A DNA stretch of 64,000 nucleotides. Source: Solibacillus sp040273735. Its GTDB lineage: Bacteria; Bacillota; Bacilli; Bacillales_A; Planococcaceae. The stretch spans positions 62,001-126,000 of the forward strand of contig NZ_JBELZM010000001.1 of the NCBI RefSeq assembly GCF_040273735.1, in the 5' to 3' direction. Both the position numbers and the translations under genes were made by a program. The first letter of the stretch is position 1, and each line of letters opens with the position of its first letter. Below the pieces are notes generated by a model. That model was not told the DNA's origin and searched no databases. It saw nothing but the letters and a program-made list of their open reading frames with translations. Below are positions 52,028-62,600 of the stretch, in pieces.

Positions 52028-52046
52028 ATCAGATGCTCTGATTTTT
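52028..52046 (+). other. Small hairpin before lspA
   Basis: A perfect 6-bp ATCAGA/TCTGAT stem with a 3-base loop followed by TTTT. A TGTTAAAAT extended -10-like sequence follows. It is either a minor terminator or part of the lspA promoter region. Confidence 0.3.
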
Positions 52047-52088
52047 ATGTTAAAATAGGAAAGATATATCGTAAACGGAGGATTTGCT

Positions 52089-52565
52089 GTGTATAAATAT
52101 TACGGAATCGCAATAATTGCAGTCATTTTGGATCAATGGACAAAGTGGCTCATTGTTAAAAATATGGAATTAGGGGAACGCATCAGTGTATGGGATCCTT
52201 GGTTTGGCATCTTATCGCATCGAAACCGTGGTGCGGCATGGGGCATGTTAGAAGGACAAATGTGGTTGTTCTCAGTCGTAACAGTAGCTGTCATTATCGC
52301 AATTATTTATTTTAATCATACAGAAGCAAAGGGTAAGCCACTATTTCATGTAAGTTTAATGCTGTTATTAGGTGGTGCGGTAGGTAACTTTATTGACCGT
52401 TTATTCCGAGGAGAAGTAGTTGATTTTGTCGATGTTTTTATACCGGTAATCAATTATCATTTCCCGATCTTCAATATCGCAGACGCAGCTTTGACAATTG
52501 CTGTTGTAATGCTTTTCATTACGATCATACTAGAAGAAAAAAAGGATAAGAAAAAGGTGAAATAA
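52089..52565 (+). CDS. lspA: Lipoprotein signal peptidase (signal peptidase II)
   Basis: 158-residue, four-helix membrane aspartic protease that removes signal peptides from prolipoproteins (such as CtaC here). Catalytic aspartates are Asp103 (GNFIDR) and Asp132 (FNIADAAL). GGAGG is 7 bases before GTG 52089. It overlaps the next gene by one base (TAATG), as in B. subtilis lspA-ylyB. Confidence 0.96.
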   Translation: MYKYYGIAIIAVILDQWTKWLIVKNMELGERISVWDPWFGILSHRNRGAAWGMLEGQMWLFSVVTVAVIIAIIYFNHTEAKGKPLFHVSLMLLLGGAVGNFIDRLFRGEVVDFVDVFIPVINYHFPIFNIADAALTIAVVMLFITIILEEKKDKKKVK

Positions 52566-53467
52566 TGACAATAGTCACATTAACAATAGAAGAATTTGCA
52601 GGGGAACGTATCGATAAGGCACTTTCACAAATGGAAGAATCTTGGTCACGTTCGCAAATTAGTAACTGGCTGGAGGCAGAACGTATTTTAGTGAACGGTG
52701 CAGCCGTAAAACCAAAATATAAAGTGAAGCAAGGGGACGTTATTGAAGTAACGGTTCCGGAAGTAGAAGATTTGGAAATCATTCCAGAAGATTTGAATTT
52801 GGAAATCGTTTACGAAGATGCAGACGTATTAGTCGTGAATAAACCGCGTGGAATGGTAGTTCACCCGGCACCAGGCCATACTTCTGGCACATTAGTGAAT
52901 GGTTTAATGCATCATTGCAAAGACTTATCTGGCATTAACGGTGTGGCACGTCCAGGTATCGTACACCGTATTGATAAGGATACGTCCGGTTTATTGATGG
53001 TTGCAAAAAATGATGTTGCCCATGAAAGTCTTGTCAATCAGCTTGTTGAGAAGTCTGTAACACGTAAGTATACAGCATTAGTACATGGTCATATTGCGCA
53101 TGAAAAAGGAACAATTGATGCACCGATCGGCCGTGACCAGAAAGACCGTCAAAAGCAGGCAGTTGTCGATAAAGGCAAGCATGCGGTTACACATTTCCAA
53201 GTAATCGAGCGTTTCGGCGAGTTTACTTTAGTAGAGTGCCGTCTTGAAACAGGTCGTACTCACCAAATTCGTGTGCACATGAACTATATCGGTTTCCCAT
53301 TAGCGGGTGACCCAAAATACGGTCCAAGAAAAACTATCGATTTCGGCGGACAAGTATTACATGCAGGTGTATTAGGATTTATCCACCCTGTAACGAAAGA
53401 ATATTTAGAGTTTGAATCCCCGCTACCGGAAGATTTCAAACAATTATTAGAAGAATTACGCGGGTAA
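52565..53467 (+). CDS. ylyB: RluD-family 23S rRNA/tRNA pseudouridine synthase (YlyB)
   Basis: 300 residues. An N-terminal S4 domain (about 12-75) and RluA/RluD catalytic domain with the signature HRIDKDTSGLLM, which contains the catalytic Asp. It converts uridine to pseudouridine in rRNA; exact positions are unproven for this species. AAGGTGA precedes ATG 52565. Coupled to lspA. Confidence 0.94.
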   Translation: MTIVTLTIEEFAGERIDKALSQMEESWSRSQISNWLEAERILVNGAAVKPKYKVKQGDVIEVTVPEVEDLEIIPEDLNLEIVYEDADVLVVNKPRGMVVHPAPGHTSGTLVNGLMHHCKDLSGINGVARPGIVHRIDKDTSGLLMVAKNDVAHESLVNQLVEKSVTRKYTALVHGHIAHEKGTIDAPIGRDQKDRQKQAVVDKGKHAVTHFQVIERFGEFTLVECRLETGRTHQIRVHMNYIGFPLAGDPKYGPRKTIDFGGQVLHAGVLGFIHPVTKEYLEFESPLPEDFKQLLEELRG

Positions 53468-53472
53468 TCGCG

Positions 53473-53510
53473 AACAGCCGTCTCCTTTTTTTGGGGGCGG
53501 TTGTTTTTTT
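53473..53510 (+). terminator. Terminator after ylyB
   Basis: An AACAGCCGTCTCC/GGGGGCGGTTGTT stem (several G-T pairs) is followed by a T-run. Confidence 0.85.
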
Positions 53511-53557
53511 GATTCAATGCATTATATACTGCGTGTTGTGGCATTCAGGTGTTTTTA

Positions 53558-53905
53558 CTGGAACATTTGAAGTAGATATAGAAGAAGTTGGAGCGATAGT
53601 AGAAGAAGTTGGAGTGATATTAGAAGGGAAGTGGCTTTAATTAGAAAACGGGTAGGAATGGTTCCGGTTAGAGGCATTGATATTTGCATGCATTGATGTT
53701 CTGACAGCTTAAAGTGATTTCATTAGAACATTTGAAGTGGATATTAGAAGAAGCTCAGCAGATATTAGCACATAAGGAAGCTTTATTAGAAAATCTCGAA
53801 TACTTATTTGAACAATCAACCATTATATTAGAAGATCAGACTTTTATTAGAAGATTTCAAAATATATTAGAACATTCAGCTCATTTATTAGAAAATCCCC
53901 GCAAA
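53558..53905 (+). repeat. 21-bp-period degenerate repeat array (heptad-encoding)
   Basis: TTAGAA-like units occur with TAG at 53560, 53579, 53600, 53621 and 53642, and, after a degenerate stretch, TTAG-like steps at 53723, 53744, 53765, 53786, 53807, 53828, 53847, 53867 and 53888: nearly always 21 bases, twice 19-20. The unit is two helical turns and seven codons. Read in one frame it gives heptads such as ILEEAQQ, LLENLEY and ILEHSAH; the left part (IVEEVGV-type) is broken by a stop at 53638-53640. The frame from GTG 53714 to 54046 (110 residues) has no ribosome site. I read it as repeat DNA or a decayed coiled-coil gene. Confidence 0.7.
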
Positions 53906-53975
53906 GTACAAAAACGAAGTAAAATTCAGACTCTTCAAACATTAATTTTCAGTTGTCTGACCTTCACAAAGTTTG

Positions 53976-54004
53976 TTGACTTATTAAATAATCAAGCCTA
54001 TACT
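53976..54004 (+). promoter_or_regulatory. Promoter of the pyr operon
   Basis: TTGACT (53976-53981), 17 bases, TATACT (53999-54004). It lies upstream of the PyrR-regulated leader. Confidence 0.75.
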
Positions 54005-54088
54005 GACAACAGTGAACTACAGAACTTGACGAGAGCAAGCAGGTAGTCACAGCAAATCAAATCAATCTGAATATTGTTCACCTTTAAT

Positions 54089-54211
54089 GGCAGTCCAGAG
54101 AGGCTGAGAAGGGATAATGTGAAGCAACGGAATTTTTGTGCGCAAAAATACCCGTGTGCAGTTTTTCAACATGACTTTTCAAACCCTCTAGAACTTTCTA
54201 GAGGGTTTTTT
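54089..54211 (+). promoter_or_regulatory. PyrR attenuator 1 (leader of pyrR)
   Basis: The PyrR-binding loop is at 54091-54113 (CAGTCCAGAGAGGCTGAGAA, then GGG). The terminator hairpin ACCCTCTAGAA/TTCTAGAGGGT is at 54182-54206 with a T-run. UMP-bound PyrR should stabilise the anti-antiterminator and stop transcription. Confidence 0.93.
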
Positions 54212-54271
54212 GTTTGAAACTTACATTGATCAAACCCTGTGAACACGGAAAAAATGAAAGGAGAAAAAAAC

Positions 54272-54814
54272 ATGGAAAATTTTACAGTATTACTTGATGG
54301 ACCATCGATGAACCGTGCGATTACAAGAATCGCACACGAAATAATTGAACGCAACAAAGGCATTGACGAAGTGATTTTAGTCGGGATTAAAACACGCGGC
54401 GCATATTTGGCAAGACGTCTTGCAGAAAGAATCGAAACGATCGAAGGGAAAGCGATTCGGACAGGGGAGCTTGATATCACATTGTACCGTGATGATTTAA
54501 CACCTAAACACGATCAGGCACAAGTTAAGCAAGTCGATATTGAGCACCAAGTAAAGGATCAGAAAGTGGTACTGATCGATGATGTTCTTTATACAGGAAG
54601 AACAGTTCGTGCAGCATTGGATGCCATTATGGACTTAGGCAGACCAGCGCAAATTCAGCTTGGGGTTCTCGTTGACCGGGGCCACCGCGAATTGCCGATA
54701 CGTGCCGATTATGTGGGGAAAAATATCCCGACATCAAGCGTTGAACGCATTGTCGTCAATCTCGTAGAAACAGACAAAGAAGATATTGTAACAATTCATA
54801 AATTTGAGGAATAA
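54272..54814 (+). CDS. pyrR: Pyrimidine operon attenuator PyrR / uracil phosphoribosyltransferase
   Basis: 180 residues. RNA-binding regulator of pyr mRNA with UPRTase side activity. The PRPP loop VLIDDVLYTGRTVRAA is present. AAAGGAG at 54257-54263 is 8 bases before ATG 54272; GTG 54239 upstream is rejected. First gene of the operon, autoregulated by the leader. Confidence 0.97.
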   Translation: MENFTVLLDGPSMNRAITRIAHEIIERNKGIDEVILVGIKTRGAYLARRLAERIETIEGKAIRTGELDITLYRDDLTPKHDQAQVKQVDIEHQVKDQKVVLIDDVLYTGRTVRAALDAIMDLGRPAQIQLGVLVDRGHRELPIRADYVGKNIPTSSVERIVVNLVETDKEDIVTIHKFEE

Positions 54815-54836
54815 GTGAATACAGGGAGAGAACATC

Positions 54837-56135
54837 ATGACGAAAGCAGTATTGGATATTCATGAAAAACCTACAGTAGGGCAGCTGATTACATTTAGTT
54901 TCCAGCACATGTTTGCCATGTTCGGATCAACAATTTTAGTACCAAAATTAGTCGGGTTAAGCCCATCCATTGCGCTATTAACAAGCGGAATTGCGACAAT
55001 TATCTTTTTGATCATTACACAGTTTAAAGTACCGGCTTACTTAGGTTCATCATTCGCCTTTATCTCTCCGATTATATTAGTAGCCGGCTTAACAGAAGCA
55101 GGTGTTTCCATCAACCCTGGAAATGCAATGATCGGAGCAATGATGGTCGGGATTGTATACGCAGTCGTATCATTATTAATTTGGAAAACAGGCTACAAAT
55201 GGCTGATGAACATTTTGCCGCCAATCGTCGTTGCACCGGTAATCATCGTAATCGGATTAGGATTATCAGGCACGGCAATAGATATGGCGATGAACGTGGA
55301 CGGCAAATACAGCGGCCTTCACTTCTCGGCAGCATTAGTAACATTAGCTACGGCGATTGTTTTCAACGTTTTCTTTAAAAATATTTTAAGTGCAATGCCG
55401 ATTCTTATGGGAATTGTAGTCGGCTATATATATTCAGTCATCATTGGGATCGTTGACTTCACGGCAGTAAAAAGTGCGAAGTTCTTCGCATTGCCGGACT
55501 TTTTAATCCCTGGTGTACACTACGAGTTCCAACTTACAGGAGCAATCTTTATCGGAATGGTGCCAATTGTCATTGTAACGATTTCTGAACATATCGGTCA
55601 CCAGCTAGTATTAGGGAAAGTTGTAAACCGTAACTATATTAAAGACCCGGGTTTACATCGTTCGCTGTTAGGTGACGGTCTTGGAACATTTGCTTCAGCG
55701 CTGATCGGTGGTCCGCCAAAAACAACATACGGCGAAAATATCGGGGTTCTTGCGATCACACGTGTATATTCAGTGTATGTAATATTAGGGGCAGCAGTTG
55801 TTGCCATCGTCGTATCGTTCTCAGGTCAGCTGATGGCACTGATTGAAACGATTCCGACAGCAGTACTTGGCGGTATTTCAATCCTGTTATTCGGGATTAT
55901 TGCAGCAAGCGGTTTACGAATGTTAGTAGAAAGCAAAGTGGACTTCGGAAATAACCGTAACATGGTCATTGCATCTGTAATTCTGGTAGTTGGAATCGGC
56001 GGAGCAGCAATGCGCTTTACAGAAAGCTTTGCGATTGAAGGAATGGCATTAGCATCGATTATCGGTGTCATCTTGAACCTTGTATTGCCAGGTCGTGAAG
56101 TAACAGAAAATGATATTTACGAAACAGAAGAATAA
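54837..56135 (+). CDS. pyrP: Uracil permease
   Basis: 432-residue NCS2/UraA-type uracil:proton symporter with 12-14 helices. Family blocks are FQHMFAMFGSTILVP, SEHIGHQ and GGPPKTTYGENIGVLA (substrate site). GGGAGAG precedes ATG 54837. It follows pyrR after 22 bases, so unlike B. subtilis there is no attenuator between the two. Confidence 0.96.
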   Translation: MTKAVLDIHEKPTVGQLITFSFQHMFAMFGSTILVPKLVGLSPSIALLTSGIATIIFLIITQFKVPAYLGSSFAFISPIILVAGLTEAGVSINPGNAMIGAMMVGIVYAVVSLLIWKTGYKWLMNILPPIVVAPVIIVIGLGLSGTAIDMAMNVDGKYSGLHFSAALVTLATAIVFNVFFKNILSAMPILMGIVVGYIYSVIIGIVDFTAVKSAKFFALPDFLIPGVHYEFQLTGAIFIGMVPIVIVTISEHIGHQLVLGKVVNRNYIKDPGLHRSLLGDGLGTFASALIGGPPKTTYGENIGVLAITRVYSVYVILGAAVVAIVVSFSGQLMALIETIPTAVLGGISILLFGIIAASGLRMLVESKVDFGNNRNMVIASVILVVGIGGAAMRFTESFAIEGMALASIIGVILNLVLPGREVTENDIYETEE

Positions 56136-56154
56136 AAAAAGATACCTTTTAAAG

Positions 56155-56265
56155 ATTGTCCAGAGAGGCAAGGAAGGGTATGACATGCATGAAAGGATCA
56201 TCAACAGGATGATGCCTTACCTTGTCACACCCTTCAAGCCTCGCTAATGATGATAGCGAGGCTTA
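56155..56265 (+). promoter_or_regulatory. PyrR attenuator 2 (between pyrP and pyrB)
   Basis: A PyrR-binding loop (TTGTCCAGAGAGGCAAGGAA, then GGG) is at 56156-56178. A terminator hairpin AAGCCTCGCT/AGCGAGGCTT is at 56236-56264; its T-tail is short. It separates regulation of the biosynthetic genes from pyrRP. Confidence 0.92.
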
Positions 56266-56383
56266 TTTATGACGAGATATTGTATATTTAAACAAAAAGT
56301 AGATTAAATATTCATAATGTAATAAAATAATATCAAGCTAGCATTTGCGCTGGGGCGTAATTGATATAAGCGGAGGTACTCAC

Positions 56384-57301
56384 ATGAAAAACTTATTATC
56401 GATGGAACATTTGTCAAATGAAGAAATAATGATGATTTTAAATCGAGCACAGCATTTCGAAGATGGAGAAAAACCTGTGTTACAACGCGAATTTCATGTA
56501 GCAAACCTTTTCTTTGAGCCAAGTACACGTACAAAAACAAGCTTTGAAATGGCGGAGCGTCGACTAGGATGTACAGTTATTCCGTTTGATGGGGAGTTCT
56601 CGAGTACAACAAAGGGAGAAACGCTGTACGATACAGTCAAAACATTGGAAATGATCGGAATCGATGCAGTCGTAATTCGGGATAAGGAAGATGAATATTA
56701 CAACGAGCTTTTGGAAGGGATCGGCTGTGCGGTCATCAATGCAGGAGACGGCGCAGGCCAGCATCCTTCACAGTCACTGTTGGATTTATATACGATTCAA
56801 AAAGAGTTCGGACGATTTGAAGATCTGAATATTACGATCGTCGGTGATATTTCACATAGCCGTGTTGCAAAATCAAATGCGACTGCACTTACTCGTTTAG
56901 GGGCAAATGTTCGATTCCTTTGTCCGCCGGCATGGGCAGGTAATTTCGAAGCGGCACATAGCTGGGATGAAGTACTGGAAGACAGCGATGTCATCATGCT
57001 GCTGCGTATCCAGCATGAACGTCACTCTGTAAGTAAAAACTTTTCAAAAGAAAGCTACCATGCAGAGTATGGCTTAACGATTGAACGTGAACAGCGGATG
57101 AAAGAACGGGCTATCATTATGCACCCGGCACCGGTAAACCGCGATGTGGAAATTGCGGATGCCCTTGTTGAATGCAGTCGTTCCCGCATTTTTGAACAAG
57201 TGCGAAACGGTGTATTTACACGAATGGCCATTTTAGAAACGATTTTGAAAGGAAGAGATCAATATGACAACAGTTATACAAAATGTGAAGCTACTCAATG
57301 A
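56384..57301 (+). CDS. pyrB: Aspartate carbamoyltransferase catalytic subunit
   Basis: 305 residues. Joins carbamoyl phosphate and aspartate, the committed step of UMP synthesis. Motifs FFEPSTRTKTSFEMAERRLG and HPAPVNRD are intact. CGGAGGT is 6 bases before ATG 56384; the frame from 56345 is longer but lacks a site. It overlaps pyrC by 38 bases. No pyrI subunit is present. Confidence 0.97.
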   Translation: MKNLLSMEHLSNEEIMMILNRAQHFEDGEKPVLQREFHVANLFFEPSTRTKTSFEMAERRLGCTVIPFDGEFSSTTKGETLYDTVKTLEMIGIDAVVIRDKEDEYYNELLEGIGCAVINAGDGAGQHPSQSLLDLYTIQKEFGRFEDLNITIVGDISHSRVAKSNATALTRLGANVRFLCPPAWAGNFEAAHSWDEVLEDSDVIMLLRIQHERHSVSKNFSKESYHAEYGLTIEREQRMKERAIIMHPAPVNRDVEIADALVECSRSRIFEQVRNGVFTRMAILETILKGRDQYDNSYTKCEATQ

Positions 57302-58538
57302 GGAAGGCGAATTAGTAGTATCTACTATTGTAATAGAAAACGGCAAAATCGCTTCGATTAATGGAGACATTCCAGCTGGCGCTAAGCTGATTGATGGTAA
57401 AGGCCATTTCGCATCACCAGGTTTTGTCGATGTACATACACATTTACGTGAGCCTGGCTTTGAACATAAAGAAACGATCGCAACAGGCTCGGCATCTGCA
57501 GCAAAAGGCGGTTTTACAACAATTTGTGCGATGCCAAATACGAAGCCGGTACCGGATTCGGTAGAAAATATGCAGCTCATTAACGGATTGATCAAAGAAA
57601 GTGCAGTAATCCGAGTGTTACCATATGGTTCATTAACAAAAGATATTTCAGGTGAAGTTCGCACAAATATGCAAGAGTTAAAAGAACAGGGTGCAGTCGC
57701 TTTCTCGGATGACGGGATCGGAATTCAGCTAGCGTCGACTATGTATGAGCAAATGCAGCAGGCAGCAAAAATCGATGCGGTTGTTGTTGCACACTGTGAA
57801 GATAATTCACTTATTTACGATGGGGTTATGCATGAAGGAAAACGCAATAAAGAACTTGGATTACCAGGGATACCTTCTATTTGCGAGTCAGTACAAATCG
57901 CACGAGATGTACTGCTGGCTGAAGCGGCTGGTGCACGTTACCACGTATGCCACGTATCGACGAAAGAATCCGTACGTGCAGTAAGGGATGCAAAAGCGGC
58001 AGGAATTAAAGTGACTGCTGAAGTTTGCCCGCACCACTTATTATTAGAAGAAATGGACATTCCATCAGATGATGCGAACTGGAAGATGAATCCGCCATTA
58101 CGTGCTGCAGACGATAAAGACTCACTGCATGCAGCATTGCTGGACGGTACGATCGACTGTATCGCGACAGACCATGCACCGCACACAGAAGAGGAAAAAT
58201 GCTGCGGTATGGTCGGAGCACCATTTGGAATCGTCGGTTTCGAGACAGCATTCCCATTATTGTATACAAATTTTGTAGCGACAGGGAAATGGACATTAAA
58301 GCAATTAGTCGACTGGATGAGTGTAAAAGCAGCCCGAATTTTCGATCTTCCATACGGAACATTGGAAGTAGGAGCTTCTGCGGATCTTGTACTAATCGAT
58401 TTGGATAAGGAACAGGCAATCGATGCAGAAGGTTTTGTTTCTAAAGGACGCAATACACCATTTAACGGATGGACAGCAAAAGGATGGCCGGTAGTAACGA
58501 TGTTTGAAGGCAATATTGTATATCAGGAGGCAGAATAA
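57264..58538 (+). CDS. pyrC: Dihydroorotase
   Basis: 424-residue amidohydrolase (class I) forming dihydroorotate. The metal site begins with DVHTHLRE (HxH) and continues with VVAHCED, CHVST and DHAPHT. AAAGGAAGAG precedes ATG 57264 within pyrB. The stop overlaps carA by one base. Confidence 0.97.
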   Translation: MTTVIQNVKLLNEEGELVVSTIVIENGKIASINGDIPAGAKLIDGKGHFASPGFVDVHTHLREPGFEHKETIATGSASAAKGGFTTICAMPNTKPVPDSVENMQLINGLIKESAVIRVLPYGSLTKDISGEVRTNMQELKEQGAVAFSDDGIGIQLASTMYEQMQQAAKIDAVVVAHCEDNSLIYDGVMHEGKRNKELGLPGIPSICESVQIARDVLLAEAAGARYHVCHVSTKESVRAVRDAKAAGIKVTAEVCPHHLLLEEMDIPSDDANWKMNPPLRAADDKDSLHAALLDGTIDCIATDHAPHTEEEKCCGMVGAPFGIVGFETAFPLLYTNFVATGKWTLKQLVDWMSVKAARIFDLPYGTLEVGASADLVLIDLDKEQAIDAEGFVSKGRNTPFNGWTAKGWPVVTMFEGNIVYQEAE

Positions 58539-59638
58539 TGAAAAAGCGTTTATTAATTTTAGAAGATGGCACTGTATTTACAGGGACTGCATTTGGAAGC
58601 GACAAAGCAAGTCAAGGAGAAGTTGTATTTACAACAGGGATGACAGGCTACCAGGAAACAATTTCTGACCCATCATTCTACGGGCAAATTGTTACATTAA
58701 CATACCCTTTAGTCGGAAATTACGGCATCAACCGTGATGACTTCGAAGCAATCACTCCTGCAATCCGCGGTTTCGTAGTACGTGAATTGGCAGAGCAACC
58801 ATCAAACTGGCGCTCTGATATGTCTTTAGGGGATTACTTGGCATCACAAAATATCCCTGGCATAGAAGGAATCGATACAAGAAAATTAACGCGCATTATT
58901 CGGACAAAAGGAGCTGTACGAGCGATTCTAACTGAAGCAGACGCCGAAGTGGATATCGCACAGATCGTCGCTCGATTACAGGAGACACCGTATATTACAC
59001 ACCATGTTCGCGAAGTTTCGCCAAAAGCGGCATACCCGTCACCAGGACGCGGAAAACGTGTTGTGCTGATCGACTTTGGAATGAAGCACGGAATTTTACG
59101 CGAACTGAACAAGCGTGACTGTGATGTACTGGTCGTACCATACAATACGACTGCCGAACAAATTTTAGCAATGCATCCTGATGGTATTATGCTTTCAAAT
59201 GGTCCAGGGAACCCGGAAGATGTGACAGAAGGAATCGAAACTATAAAGGGACTAATCGGAAAAGTGCCAATCTTCGGTATTTGCTTAGGGCACCAGCTGT
59301 TTTCACTAGCTTGTGGCGCGAAATCGTTTAAGTTGCCATTCGGTCACCGAGGCGGAAATCACCCGGTAAAAAATCTGCGTACCGGCCGCACGGATTTAAC
59401 GAGCCAAAACCATGGCTATGCAATTGATATCGAGTCATTAAAAGAAACTGATCTAGAGTTAACGCATGTCGCTTTAAATGATGGGACTTGTGAAGGAGTA
59501 CGCCATAAGGAATATCCGATTTTCACTGTGCAGTATCACCCGGAAGCATCACCAGGTCCTGAAGATTCAAACTACCTATTTGACGAATTTATCGAAATGA
59601 TGGAAATCGAAGCAGCAAAGGAGAACCAATATGCCTAA
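58538..59638 (+). CDS. carA: Carbamoyl-phosphate synthase small subunit (glutaminase)
   Basis: 366 residues (pyrAA). Releases ammonia from glutamine for CarB. An N-terminal CPSase_S domain and a class I amidotransferase domain with the catalytic cysteine in FGICLGHQL and the His-Glu pair in VQYHPEASPGP. ATG overlaps the pyrC stop; AGGAGG upstream. It overlaps carB by eight bases. Confidence 0.97.
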   Translation: MKKRLLILEDGTVFTGTAFGSDKASQGEVVFTTGMTGYQETISDPSFYGQIVTLTYPLVGNYGINRDDFEAITPAIRGFVVRELAEQPSNWRSDMSLGDYLASQNIPGIEGIDTRKLTRIIRTKGAVRAILTEADAEVDIAQIVARLQETPYITHHVREVSPKAAYPSPGRGKRVVLIDFGMKHGILRELNKRDCDVLVVPYNTTAEQILAMHPDGIMLSNGPGNPEDVTEGIETIKGLIGKVPIFGICLGHQLFSLACGAKSFKLPFGHRGGNHPVKNLRTGRTDLTSQNHGYAIDIESLKETDLELTHVALNDGTCEGVRHKEYPIFTVQYHPEASPGPEDSNYLFDEFIEMMEIEAAKENQYA

Positions 59639-62600
59639 ACGTACAGATATAAATACAATTTTAGTAATCGGCTCAGGTCCGATCGTAATCGGTCAAGCAG
59701 CGGAATTTGACTATGCAGGAACACAAGCATGTCTTTCATTAAAAGAAGAGGGCTATAAAGTAATATTAATTAACTCGAACCCGGCGACGATTATGACGGA
59801 TACTGAGATTGCAGACAAAGTATACATCGAGCCAATCAGCCTTGAATTTGTATCGCGTATTTTACGTAAAGAGCGTCCTGATGCCATTCTTTCTACATTA
59901 GGTGGTCAAACAGGATTAAATATGGCAATCGAACTTGATGAGTCAGGCATTTTAGATGAACTAGGAATTGAAATTTTAGGTACGAAACTAGATGCGATTC
60001 ATAAAGCTGAGGACCGTGACTTGTTCCGTAACTTAATGTATGAACTTGGTGCACCGGTTCCAGAGTCAGATATTATTCATAACATGGAAGAAGCGAAAGC
60101 ATTCGTTGCAAAAATCGGTTATCCGGTAATCGTTCGTCCGGCTTTTACACTTGGCGGAACAGGCGGCGGAATTTGCTATAACGATCAGGACTTACAGGAA
60201 ATTGTAACGTCTGGTTTAAAATACTCTCCTGTAACACAATGTTTACTGGAAAAATCAATCGCAGGCTTTAAAGAGATTGAATATGAAGTAATGCGTGATG
60301 CGGCGGATAATGCAATCGTAGTATGTAATATGGAAAACTTTGACCCTGTAGGTATCCATACTGGTGACTCGATCGTTGTAGCACCAACACAAACATTATC
60401 GGATCGTGAAAACCAAATGCTGCGTAACATTTCACTCGATATTATTCGCGCATTAAAAATCGAAGGTGGCTGTAACGTACAGCTGGCATTAGATCCTTAC
60501 TCATTCCAGTACTATGTAATCGAAGTAAACCCGCGTGTATCACGTTCATCTGCACTAGCATCAAAAGCGACTGGCTATCCGATTGCGAAGCTTGCTGCAA
60601 AAATCGCAGTAGGGCTTACACTGGATGAAATTAAAAACCCTGTTACAGGTTCAACTTTTGCTTGCTTCGAGCCGGCACTTGACTACATTGTCGCAAAAAT
60701 TCCACGTTGGCCATTTGATAAGTTCGAATCGGCAAAACGTAACCTTGGTACACAAATGAAAGCGACTGGGGAAGTAATGGCACTTGGTCGTACATTTGAA
60801 GAAGCGATTTTAAAGGCTGTTCGTTCATTGGAAACTGGTCATGTGCATATTGAAATGAAAAATGCGGATGATTTAACTGATGTGTGGATTGAAAAGCGTA
60901 TTAAAAAAGCAGGGGATGAACGTCTATTCTTTATCGGCGAAGCAATGCGCCGTGGTGTAACAGTGGAAAAAATCCATGAATGGTCTGCAATTGATATGTT
61001 CTTCTTAACGAAGCTGAAAAAAATTGTTGATATGGAAACAACATTGGCTGAGAACAAAGGCGATCAGGAAATCTTACGCACAGCGAAACGTTTAGGCTTT
61101 GCGGATAAAAAAATCGCACAGCTTTGGGAAATGGAAGAGCAAGCAGTTTATGATTTCCGTAAAGAGCATGGAATTATACCAGTATACAAAATGGTTGATA
61201 CATGTGCGGCGGAGTTCGAATCAAACACACCATACTTCTACGGAACTTATGAGGAAGAAAATGAATCCATCCGTACAGAGAAACCTTCTGTTGTCGTGCT
61301 TGGTTCAGGTCCGATCCGTATCGGTCAAGGGGTAGAGTTCGACTATGCAACAGTTCACTCTGTATGGGCAATTCAGGAAGCAGGCTATGAAGCAATCATC
61401 ATTAACTCAAATCCAGAAACGGTTTCGACTGACTTCTCAATTTCGGATAAATTATACTTCGAGCCGTTAACAATTGAAGATGTGATGCACATTATCGATC
61501 TGGAGCAGCCAATCGGTGTAGTTGTACAGTTCGGCGGGCAAACAGCGATTAATTTAGCGGATAAGCTGGAAGCGAACGGTGTGAAAATTTTAGGAACGAC
61601 ACTTGAAGATATTGACCGTGCTGAAAATCGTAATAAATTCGAAGCGGCATTACAAGAACTGAAAATTCCACAACCTCCTGGAGATACAGCAACATCAGCT
61701 GAAGGTGCGATGAAAATTGCCGAAGGTTTAGGTTTCCCGGTATTAGTTCGCCCATCATATGTACTAGGGGGACGTGCAATGGAAATTGTTTATAACATGG
61801 AAGAGCTTGCTCACTATATGACAAACGCGGTTGAAGCATCTCCGGATCACCCTGTATTGGTCGACCGTTACTTAACAGGACAGGAAATTGAAGTCGATGC
61901 CATTTGTGACGGTGAAAATGTGTTAATTCCAGGAATCATGGAGCATATTGAACGTGCAGGAGTGCACTCAGGCGACTCAATCAGTGTATATCCACCACAA
62001 AAATTGACAGATGCTCAGAAAGAAACATTAGTAGATTATACGACTCGCCTTGCAAAAGGTCTTGGCATTATCGGTTTAATGAATATCCAGTATGTAATGA
62101 GCAAAGGCGAAATATACGTAATCGAAGTAAATCCACGCTCAAGCCGTACTGTACCGTTTTTAAGTAAAATTACAAACATCCCAATGGCAAATATCGCAAC
62201 AAAAGCGATTCTTGGTCAATCAATTATTGAACAAGGCTACCCAACAGGACTGGCAAAAGAAAAGCAAGGCGTATTCGTAAAAGTACCGGTATTCTCATTT
62301 GCCAAATTACGCCGTGTCGACATTACATTAGGGCCTGAAATGAAATCTACCGGGGAAGTAATGGGGAAAGACGCAACATACGAAAAAGCATTATACAAAG
62401 GCTTCGTAGCAGCGGGTATGGAAATTAAAACACATGGTACCATCCTGTTCACTGTATCTGATAAAGATAAACAGGAAGCAATCAGCCTGGCGAAACGCTT
62501 CTCGACAGTCGGCTACCGCATCGTAGCAACAGAAGGTACAGCAAAAACATTTGAAGCAAATGGTATCAAAACAGACATCGTTGAAAAAATCGGCGGTAAA

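Noticed and set aside
53558..53905. CRISPR array
   Set aside because: The unit is about 21 bases, continuous and degenerate, with no separate repeats and unique spacers and no cas genes nearby.
53714..54046. 110-residue frame within the 21-bp repeat array
   Set aside because: No Shine-Dalgarno sequence; the coiled-coil-like content follows automatically from the 21-base repeat; the sister part of the array is broken by stops. Listed as repeat instead.
57938..58513. 191-residue minus-strand frame opposite pyrC
   Set aside because: Antisense shadow of pyrC without independent signals.
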